A stretch of 64,000 bases of DNA, taken from contig CM056877.1 in NCBI GenBank assembly GCA_029876055.1, positions 310,001 to 374,000 of the forward strand, read 5' to 3'. The notes beneath the pieces were generated by a model, which saw only the letters and a program-made list of their open reading frames with translations, made no database searches and was not told where the DNA came from. Source of the stretch: Madurella fahalii. Its lineage: Eukaryota; Ascomycota; Sordariomycetes; Sordariales. Positions 56,123-64,000 of this stretch are shown one piece after another; position 1 is the first letter of the stretch, and each line of letters begins with the position of its first letter. The translations under genes and the position numbers were made by a program.

Positions 56123-58216
56123 ATGCCGCCGTTGAAACCGCTTTGCGAGCACTGCGCCAAAATCCCGCTCCTTGATTCCAAGAATGCCACGGAGGGGCTA
56201 TTCCCGTCCATGGCATTCTCATTGGGATCCGGTGCGAGGATTCTAGACAGTGATTGTCCCTTCTGCCGCGTCATTGTCACCGCTTTTCAGACCGGGTACC
56301 AAACAGATACTGTTGACAACACAACTCCATTATCGGCGAGACCTGATGTGTCGCTCTACTGGCGCCCGAAAAGTGGTCCAGGCAGCCGCAGCGCCTTCAA
56401 CATCGATCTGCATGCTCGTCGGATCTCAATCTGTGTAGCCCTACCATCCTCAAATCAGCGGCCGGCCTCCAATCATGAATATTTTCAGCCAGTTGTGGAA
56501 GCCGAGTTCAACGTCAGTCGCCTTAACGACTGGATCTCGACCTGTGAGGGGCATCATTTGGGCCGATGCCGCGCCAAGACGGCCAGCTTTGAAGACAGCT
56601 TCCCTGGTCTGGAAACTGTGCGCTTTATCGACGTCGAGCAGTCGTCGATTGTCGAGCTGCGAACCGTGCCTGATTATGTCGCTCTGAGCTATGTGTGGGG
56701 GGAGTCCCCGGCCATCAGACTAACGACGGCTTCCCGAGCCAGCCTTTCGCTCTCTGGAGGGATCAAGAAGGCCTGGAAGAGCATCCCTAGGACGATTAAG
56801 GACGCCATAGATCTTGTACGTAAGCTGGGCGTCCGCTATCTCTGGGTTGACGCGCTCTGTCTGATCCAGAACGACCCGGATGACGTCTCACGAGGAGTGA
56901 GGATCATGGATGAGATCTACGAAAGGTCATGGTTGACAATCGTTGCCGCTTCAGGCCACGACGCGAATGCAGGCTTACCGGGAGTCCGAGAAGGCAGCAG
57001 ATGCCGAAACACTGCCATTCCAGTCACCGAGGATGTATCAGTGGGCATATTTGTACCGCTGGACCGGCTCCTCAACTGCTCCGTATACGAGACGAGAGCG
57101 TGGACGTATGGTACACTCCCCGTGGTTGTGGTATTGGCTAACATCATACCCGCACGCAGGTTCCAAGAACAGCTTCTTGCTCGACGGGCTGTGTATTTCG
57201 TCGCCGGACGTGTGTATTTTCGTTGTCGATTGGATGTCTATGCGGAACATGTCGTCGACCAACGGCCCAGAGGAAGCAGAGAACATTTATTCCTAACCAG
57301 CTGGGCGTCCACCTTGTCAGAAACGGCCGAGTTGAAGGAGCCGTTGCGCAGCTTCGCCAACATTCTCAGTTACTACAGCCAACGAGCCCTCACTTTTCCG
57401 AGCGACGCGCTTCGCGCCCTGGACGGGATTACCCGGCGAGTGTCTCAACTGTCGAAGTGCCATATTCTTCAGGGAATCCCAACAGCCGCCTTCGATGCAT
57501 TTCTCATCTTCGAGAGAGACGGTCACGGCATCCTGCGCCGCCGCCCAGGCTTCCCAAGCTACTCGTGGGCTGGCTGGAAAGGCCGACTGACCGTGCCGTT
57601 GTATGTGCGTATATCGATATTTGAGTATCTGAACCGGTGGCTCGAGGAGCGCACCTGGATAATTTGGTACAAAAGAAACCCTTCTGGAGTGCTGAGTTTG
57701 GTGTGGGACCCATCCGCAAACGAATCTTTTCCGTTAGACAACTTTGACTACCCTGGTTACCGAAAACGGCAGCCCTTTGATTGCCCAGCGGAAGTTTTTG
57801 TCAACTCGGCCCGGACATATCCAACGGAGGATCTCGCCAGCAACTCCATACCAGAAACTCCGTATCCTCTTCTTCAGTTCTGGACCCTGTCTGTCCATTT
57901 TCCCATCCAGCTGAAAGACGACTTTACTGGCGGGGCACACATCATATCGACCAACGGACTTCAGGTTGGCAGTGTTTCTCTGGATGGAGTCGAACAGACG
58001 ACCATTTTTACCTCACAGGATACGTTCGAGTTCATACTTCTTTCTCGAACTATGGACCCTAGGCCCAACTGCCGTGGCGAAATGCGCTATTTCGTGATGT
58101 TACTGGAATGGCACGGCCCCGTTGCGGAGAGGCGCGGTATCGGGCGTCTTCAAATCCATGCGGTTGCGGACAGCTTCCCACCTGGTCCGAAGTGGAAAGA
58201 GATCATCCTTGGATGA
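56123..58216 (+). CDS. HET-domain protein
   Basis: Two exons (56123-57105, 57160-58216) encode 679 residues. The 54-nt intron is in frame, and its removal restores RAWTFQEQLLARRAVYF, the standard HET motif. N-terminal CEHCAKIP and DCPFCRVI form the Cys-rich lead usual in this subgroup. The HET domain spans ~184-340 with YVALSYVWGES, IKDAIDLVRKLGVRYLWVDALCLIQND, MDEIYERSWLTIVAASG and ETRAWTFQEQ. Downstream PSYSWAGW and a C-terminal region complete the layout. It is probably a non-self recognition or incompatibility factor. The frame extends six codons upstream of the ATG without another ATG. Confidence 0.9.
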   Translation: MPPLKPLCEHCAKIPLLDSKNATEGLFPSMAFSLGSGARILDSDCPFCRVIVTAFQTGYQTDTVDNTTPLSARPDVSLYWRPKSGPGSRSAFNIDLHARRISICVALPSSNQRPASNHEYFQPVVEAEFNVSRLNDWISTCEGHHLGRCRAKTASFEDSFPGLETVRFIDVEQSSIVELRTVPDYVALSYVWGESPAIRLTTASRASLSLSGGIKKAWKSIPRTIKDAIDLVRKLGVRYLWVDALCLIQNDPDDVSRGVRIMDEIYERSWLTIVAASGHDANAGLPGVREGSRCRNTAIPVTEDVSVGIFVPLDRLLNCSVYETRAWTYGTLPVVVVLANIIPARRFQEQLLARRAVYFVAGRVYFRCRLDVYAEHVVDQRPRGSREHLFLTSWASTLSETAELKEPLRSFANILSYYSQRALTFPSDALRALDGITRRVSQLSKCHILQGIPTAAFDAFLIFERDGHGILRRRPGFPSYSWAGWKGRLTVPLYVRISIFEYLNRWLEERTWIIWYKRNPSGVLSLVWDPSANESFPLDNFDYPGYRKRQPFDCPAEVFVNSARTYPTEDLASNSIPETPYPLLQFWTLSVHFPIQLKDDFTGGAHIISTNGLQVGSVSLDGVEQTTIFTSQDTFEFILLSRTMDPRPNCRGEMRYFVMLLEWHGPVAERRGIGRLQIHAVADSFPPGPKWKEIILG

Positions 58217-60344
58217 GCTGACATGCGACATACCTTAACCCGATTCGATTGCTGGATGCTGCCAGCTTGTTGGGCGTAATACTGGATATCTGAAGCCCTA
58301 TCATCTCCAACTAATTAGGCCGCCAACCCCCCAAAGCTCCTAAATACCCTCCGTGGCGTCAGATATCTCCCTTTCATTCCTATCACTCTCCGGTCGTCCT
58401 GGGAACAGTCATCCTTCGGAAAGTGCTGTGTAACTAGTAGATACCAGTCCCTCGGTCCCAGCCGCGCCGCCGACTGTAGATCCCCTCAGGCAGAATTAGC
58501 TAATCCTTCTTCGCCCTCCCTCAATGCCCCGCCGTCTTCCAGTTTCTTTCTCTCGGCCGCGACACGTCTAAGACCTACTCCGATACTAATGCTACTTTCT
58601 CGGCCACGCAGCTGGGAGGTAAATCCGACTTCTACACCCAATTGGGAAATTCAGAGTTTGTCACACCGGACCCGGCTTGCATTTGATGTGGTGAAATGAA
58701 TCATGTAATTACCACAAGCGAAAAGGAAGACCCTTGCGACAGAATCGCTACGTGATGGAGTCGACAGTCTAAACCCGTTAATGGCTTTGAAATGTCTTTT
58801 GTGGCTGCTCTACTTGGACTTCCCCGGGAGGTGATGGATCCTTCCTCAAGGCGTGTAGACGGGGTCCTCTTCGAATTGTAATCATGGACAGGATATTTTG
58901 CCGGCCGCTCACGATGGCGATGGCAATGTTCACCCACCGCGCAGCTCCACATTTAGCAGTCCGGTAATTAGCGGGCCGACAACCCGCAACCTCTTCCCTC
59001 TTGCCTTCCACGCTTCTTTACAAATAGGATCCCAAAGGCAGCGTTTTCATTCGCGTCTTTTGGGAAGATAAGCGAGCTACAGGCGTTGAACCAAAGAATT
59101 CATCAAAGTGGTTTTCCGAAGCGAGAGGGCTGGAAATAGCTCGGGCCAACATCACAGTCGAGCCACTTGGTAAGGTGCCATATGGTGCCATCCCCTGGCA
59201 GCAGCGTTGCATTGCATGCTTTCTCAGCTCTGTTTTCGGACCTTAACCGCGGCTGGCCACGAGAACCACGATCCAGCCTCCAGGGGTAATCGGCAACCCC
59301 ACACGTTACGCACATCATCTATTCTATTAAAAGCACTGTCAGATGCGGACAAAATCGATGGCAGGTTTGTGATCATGGCTCTCTGCTCTTTGTGTTGGTG
59401 CAAAACTCGTCATCTTGGGGGACGAAGCGCGTCCTATTGATGAAGAGCCGGGCCCTCGGGGGCTCATGTCTGAGATGTATGCAGGGAAATGGCAAGAGGT
59501 TTGGCATTTGTGATTTTGTCTCTCGCTTCATGTTGGTTCCTGGCAAAACCTAAAGAAGGCCAAATACGCCCAGCGGGCGGAAAGAACCAGGCGGGCGGGT
59601 ACACAATCGCTACCGTCCAATCAGTACCGTTCTCGCCCCCAGCTCTCCGCGGCGCAAAGATTGGACCGGCACACAACAGCGCCGCATGCCTACGTCAATA
59701 TGCCACAAGGCTTCCTGTGTTTTGTGAGCTTTCTGGCTCCCCTCGGCAGTTATCCTGGCAGCTACGTATCAGAATAACGATTAATCTATCAACGGGCGGC
59801 TTTGCCAGCTCATACACCGAGCCGACGAGCTTACTAGTACTAAGGTAAGGTACCCACTCAATCACCGTTGCATCCGATAAACGTTTCTGTTCCTGATGAT
59901 AGCTCCCCGAGCTGCACCGCCCTTGTGCTGGTCCTTGGATAGAGCTGAGAAGGAGAAAGGTGACGCAACAAGCGGCGCAGACACCATTAGCTACCATCTT
60001 GCCGTGCTTGTGCCTCTCCACGCGTCCTTTTTACTGAGCTCGTTGCCCTCCCCTTCATCCATCGCGCTGCTATCACATTACCTACCTACCTAGGCATTCA
60101 CGTCGCCGGCTCGCCGACTCCTTTGCATAAGCCATGTTGGCATCCTCAAAGTCTTGACGTACAAAATCGCAACCCGGTTTCATGCTGGCTCCGCAGGTGC
60201 CGTCTCGCTGTCCATGCCGATGAAACGCGATTGAACTTGGCGCTATCGTTGCTAGTTTACACAGCGGTTCCCTTGTCCGACCTCCATGTAACGCTGCTGT
60301 ATTCTCTTTACTCCTCTTTCCATGCCCCCGCCCCTCGAGCTGTC
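58217..60344. other. Intergenic region, no gene seen
   Basis: About 2.1 kb. A possible long GPCR 5' leader near 60000-60344 includes short upstream frames. No other structure noted. Confidence 0.5.
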
Positions 60345-61948
60345 ATGAACAGCGACATCCCACACCATGATCAACTCCGACTTCTGGCGTCCCTAGAACG
60401 GGCGGCGGGTTCTTTATCCCTAGTTTCCGTGATCCTGGTCGTGCTCTCATATGCTCGCTTTCGCCGACTAAGGACGTTACCAAACACGCTCATTATTTAC
60501 GCATCCGTCGCCTCGATCGCGGCGTCTGCGGCCTCCATCATAGCCGACGGTGGTATTCAACAAGGGGTGTCGAGCCCGACCTGCCAAGCCCAGGGAGTTC
60601 TTTTGCAACTGTGAGTATGATCCTGGTCTTGTTTGATGATCACGTCTGACCGGATTCTGGTTAGATTCATGCTATCAGCCCCGTCATGGTCACTAGCAAT
60701 GGCTGTCAACATGGTCGTCGTATTCTACCTCGGCAACGGCACCGGTCTAAATACCCTCCAGAAGTGGGCCTGGCTGTATTGTCTGCCGTGTTACTGGGGG
60801 CCTCTCGGTGTTGCTCTTACCTTTCTCTTGTTAAGAGACACCCAGAGCGGCCCACTCTATGGCAATGTTGATGTATGGCAAAGCGTTTTGCTTTTTCTAG
60901 ACTCTCCGAGCTGACCGTTTCCTGTGCAGACCTGGTGCTGGATTAGGCGTGAGTGGCAAGCCTTGAGATTATATGGCTGCTACGTCCCCGCTTGGGCTTT
61001 TATTCTCCTTTCGGTCACGATTTACTGCGCGACTGGGCTTCGCAACATTCTCCAGGCTCGTAAAGCACCCCAACAGACGCCACAGAACGGCCTCGGGTAC
61101 CGCCCGAAGACAGTCGGTCTACCAGTCATAGTTGAGAGAGTGAGTGACTTGTCTTATGCACGTAGCCCTTCCGCAAACTGACAAAGTCCAAGGAATCCTT
61201 CATCTCCCTCAGTGATTGGCCGATGTCACCCCTCTCTGGTGGCATGTTCTCGGGCTCAGAAGTGGCCGAGTTAACACGCGAAGTCTCACCGTCTTTCACA
61301 CTCCCGATGCCCGCATACACCCCGAGAGCGGTCAGCCCCCGATCGACATGGCTGGGCAACTTTGGCCGTTTTCCCCGCCCGGCCCCATCGCCACCACTGC
61401 CTCAACGACTCTCGACGAAGGAGATGGCGGGGTTGTTCATCAGCCGGGATCCGGTGATACGAGAGCATCTGCGGACAGGTCTCTTAATTACCATCTCCGT
61501 CATTGTCACTTGGATTCCAGCCAGTGTCCAACACGTCTGGGAACTACTCCACACTACCTCGCCGTTCGGAATGAAGGCGGCGACGGCTGTGGCCCTGCCA
61601 CTGCAGGGGGTTTGGATCGCGGTGATATTCTTTTGCACAAGCTGGACGGTGTTCTGGGAATGCATGGCGGATAGGCGCCGTGCAAGCACTGAGGTGGGAA
61701 TCAGTGGGCTGTTGGGGGAACCGTGGCGGGACACCAAGGGGAAATACATGTTCGGAGTGGGACAAGGGACGAAACTACACGAAAGAAAACCGAGAGCCTG
61801 GGTACCTTGGAGCAACAAGGTCCCAAAGCGCAGTCACAGTTGGGATTTCCTTGATGTCGGGATCGCAGGGGGGACTGTTAGCACCCGAGCGAGCAGGGGC
61901 AGCAGAAGCAATGGCTTGCAGCCGTTGCGTTTGAACACGGCCTTTTAG
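60345..61948 (+). CDS. Seven-helix G protein-coupled receptor, Git3/cAMP-receptor-like
   Basis: Four exons (60345-60610, 60665-60872, 60930-61139, 61193-61948; introns 53-57 nt) encode 479 residues. Hydrophobic helices lie at about 20-38, 45-68, 87-110, 122-145, 170-193, 322-344 and 355-378. A third intracellular loop of ~130 residues, rich in Ser/Pro, precedes a basic C-terminal tail. Motifs such as NTLIIYASVASI, YLGNGTGLNTLQKW and IREHLRTGLLITISVIVTWIP match the fungal Git3/Dictyostelium cAMP-receptor-like class. It would sense an extracellular signal (often nutrients) and act through a heterotrimeric G protein. The ligand is unknown. The ATG at 60345 was chosen because it directly precedes helix 1. 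Confidence 0.88.
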
Positions 61949-62614
61949 TGGACTAAATTATCGGGATAGCATTTACAGGCGTTGACGGTGGGACATTGCG
62001 CATTGCATGGCATAGGACTTGTGTACTACTAGTACTATTTCTGATCTGAGGAGAGGCATGTTTGGGGCCGCGGGAAGCATCATTCTATACTGTGATGTTA
62101 CTTGTTTCACATGACACTACGCCGAACGGGAAATATAAAGCGAGCGCGAAGAAGCAACCGATACCTAATGCATTGCTAGGTAAGCTGGTATGGGTGCATC
62201 GGTATCGCATGAGGTTCTAATAACCTCCTACTAGAGTTCTATGTGTGCTGCTATATGGTGGGACGCTTCGCATGACCCAAAGATGGCCAAGGTGTCAATC
62301 TGAAATGAGATCGTTTCTATCTAATCACCTAGCTATCGGTTTCCGTGTCTAAATGTATCCCAGCCCTGGGAAAGCCAACCTGTATCCTGACAGCCAGCCA
62401 CGACCATTGCCCACTAGCGCCAACCCTATCTTACCCATCCAAGAGCCCGAGCTCATCCCGTGTAACAACTCCCGAAGACGAACCCAAATCATAAATGCAG
62501 TGTCACCAGACCGGCCTAAGGTACCGAACCTAAACTCCAATCCCATCTGTCGACAAGTATCCTACAACAAGTCAAGGGCAACCAACCAACAAAACCCCTT
62601 CCGAAAATCATTCC
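61949..62614. other. Intergenic region, no gene seen
   Basis: About 0.7 kb between convergent genes; no gene seen. Confidence 0.5.
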
Positions 62615-62635
62615 AAAAAAAAAAAAAAAAAAAAA
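62615..62635. repeat. Poly-A tract (21 A)
   Basis: A run of 21 adenines between the GPCR and the small Cys/His protein gene, just past the 3' end of the latter. It could be a simple repeat or the trace of a retroposed tail. Confidence 0.9.
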
Positions 62636-62681
62636 CAACCCTTGAAACATACCACACTCCCTCCCTCACAAAGTCCCTCCC

Positions 62682-62939
62682 TCACAAAGAGAAAGACACC
62701 CGCCGCGAGCCCCGCGGCTGATACAGGCGGCGGACGGAATAGTAGCGGTAGTAGTAGTCCCGCTCGGCGGGGGCGGCGGCCCGGGCGTCACGCGCCTCCC
62801 GCCAGCAGCTGTCGCACTCGGCCGAGTACGTCTTGCCCGGCTCGCGGTCCATGAAGTGGTTGTAGTCGCGGTGGCAGGTCACGATCCGGCGGCGGCGGAG
62901 GTGTCCGCATCGCCAGTAGTCTGTGTACGTGGTGCACAT
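62682..62939 (-). CDS. Small Cys/His-rich hypothetical protein (85 aa)
   Basis: A complete single-exon frame starting MCTTYTDYWRCGHLRRRR and including TCHRDYNHF and ECDSCW. The C-x(8)-C-x-H ... C-H ... C-x2-C arrangement suggests a small metal-binding fold. I recall similar short proteins of unknown function in many ascomycetes. It has no signal peptide and an Arg/Tyr-rich tail. A TATATAAA on the minus strand at 63125-63132 could be its promoter element. Confidence 0.6.
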   Translation of the reverse strand: MCTTYTDYWRCGHLRRRRIVTCHRDYNHFMDREPGKTYSAECDSCWREARDARAAAPAERDYYYRYYSVRRLYQPRGSRRVSFSL

Positions 62940-63124
62940 TTGCTTTGATTTCTTCTGACTTGACTGTTGGGCTTGGCGGTTTTCTTTGGCTGTGGTTGAT
63001 GGGTTGGGTGGGTGATTCTTGTGTTATGCTCTACGTTGGTAGGGAATGTCAAGCTTTGATTGGTAGGCTGAGAGTGGTATGAAAGGAGGGTACCTTAGGG
63101 ATCGGTCGCGGAGGCTCAAGGACT

Positions 63125-63132
63125 TTTATATA
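63125..63132 (-). promoter_or_regulatory. TATA-like box for the small Cys/His protein gene
   Basis: TATATAAA on the minus strand, about 190 bases before the ATG at 62939. Confidence 0.3.
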
Positions 63133-64000
63133 ACTGAGAAACGGTGAGGCTGTTCTCATCAGGAGATCGGTTGAGTCATGGAGAGGAAGAGGCTGGGAGG
63201 CCGCCTTGCGGTCAGCGGGAAATACACCGAAGACAAACTCTCGCCTCCACGTAAACGGCTTTAACATTCTGGACGGGTTCTGTACGTTGGCTGTGCTGTG
63301 CCGCTGAGCAGAACCTGAACGAAGGATGACCTGATGGGATGCAAAAGCATCCGGCCTTTGGTGAACCTCTCAGCGTCGAGGAAACTGACGATTCTGAGAG
63401 GCGGCACTGTCTCTTTGGTTTTCCCTACCTGCACGGGGACGTGTTTGCGGGCCAACTGCAAGGCTGTGACCCGAAACGATGGTTGCGCCGCATAGGGCTG
63501 ATACCTACTTACTCTGTGGGGGAAGCCAAACGGAGGTATCCCCCGCACACGCCTTGACGACCTCAACGAGCAATCGCGTGAGCGGCATGCGGACCGGTCG
63601 GCCGCCACATGTCTGACCTGTAGGGCAAATGCATGCCAGCTGACGTTCTGCCTCCGTTGGGAAAGAATCGAGCTTGCTGGTTGGATGCCATGCGGCACTG
63701 CCACCTGCGGGCGCTAAGGTACAGGTAGGTTGCGTAAACGGTCCCCATGTCGCATGGCTCCGCGCCGCTGACGGATATTTCACGTATTGCTTCTGTAGCT
63801 GCTCTAATGGCAGGGTTTGCAAGGTGAGGTCCTGTTACACTTACGATATAGGACTTGGGTAACAAGTCGCCGCACCTACCGTACTTTGGGTACCTTACTC
63901 ACATTACTAATCCGCCCGCCGCTCCCGTCGGTGTGGCATTGTGACCTTGCCTTGGGTTTGACGAGTTCTAATAGATGACGAATGACAGCTTGAATAAATT
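63133..64000. other. Right-edge region, no gene seen
   Basis: Overlapping frames on both strands without motifs. The window ends here, so a gene start may lie beyond. Confidence 0.45.

Overview
This window looks like nuclear DNA of a filamentous ascomycete (Pezizomycotina, probably Sordariomycetes). Genes are split by short GT...AG introns of about 45-125 nt with CTAAC/CTGAC-type branch sites. Coding DNA is GC-rich, while some intergenic blocks are strongly AT-rich and decayed, as RIP mutation leaves them. The gene families present (highly reducing PKS, Zn2Cys6 regulator, HET-domain proteins, F-box proteins, DUF8021-type secreted protein, Git3/cAMP-receptor-like GPCR) are typical of moulds. 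I assembled exons by hand from reading frame and splice sites; the open frames alone break most genes.

Left part (1-7.8 kb): the 5' end of a gene resembling the ASC-1/TRIP4/Rqt4 cointegrator, a secreted S41-type peptidase with a GPI-like tail, and a 42-kDa-type GH18 endochitinase. A gene-poor stretch of about 3.5 kb follows.

Central part (11.4-32.7 kb): a probable secondary-metabolite cluster. In order: Zn2Cys6 regulator (+), small cupin (-), zinc-independent MDR oxidoreductase (+), a ten-exon, roughly 2574-residue highly reducing PKS with KS-AT-DH-MT-ER-KR-ACP (-), a short-chain dehydrogenase (+), a cytochrome-b5-fused front-end desaturase of the sphingolipid delta-8 type (+), and a secreted type-B carboxylesterase (-). 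The PKS has no release domain. The MDR, SDR, desaturase, cupin and esterase are plausible tailoring or release enzymes under the adjacent regulator. I do not recognise this combination as a named pathway, and it is the best candidate here for an undescribed system.

Right part (33-64 kb): a mosaic accessory region. It has a membrane-anchored HET protein between AT-rich relics, a secreted subtilisin-like protease, a PF17784-type sulfotransferase-like protein, and a tyrosinase-like protein in which two of three CuB ligand histidines appear replaced. It also holds a MITE-like inverted repeat, a decayed F-box pseudogene, an intact F-box gene, a secreted DUF8021-like protein, a second HET protein, a seven-helix GPCR and a small Cys/His-rich protein. 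Intergenic stretches are large and mostly featureless to the eye.
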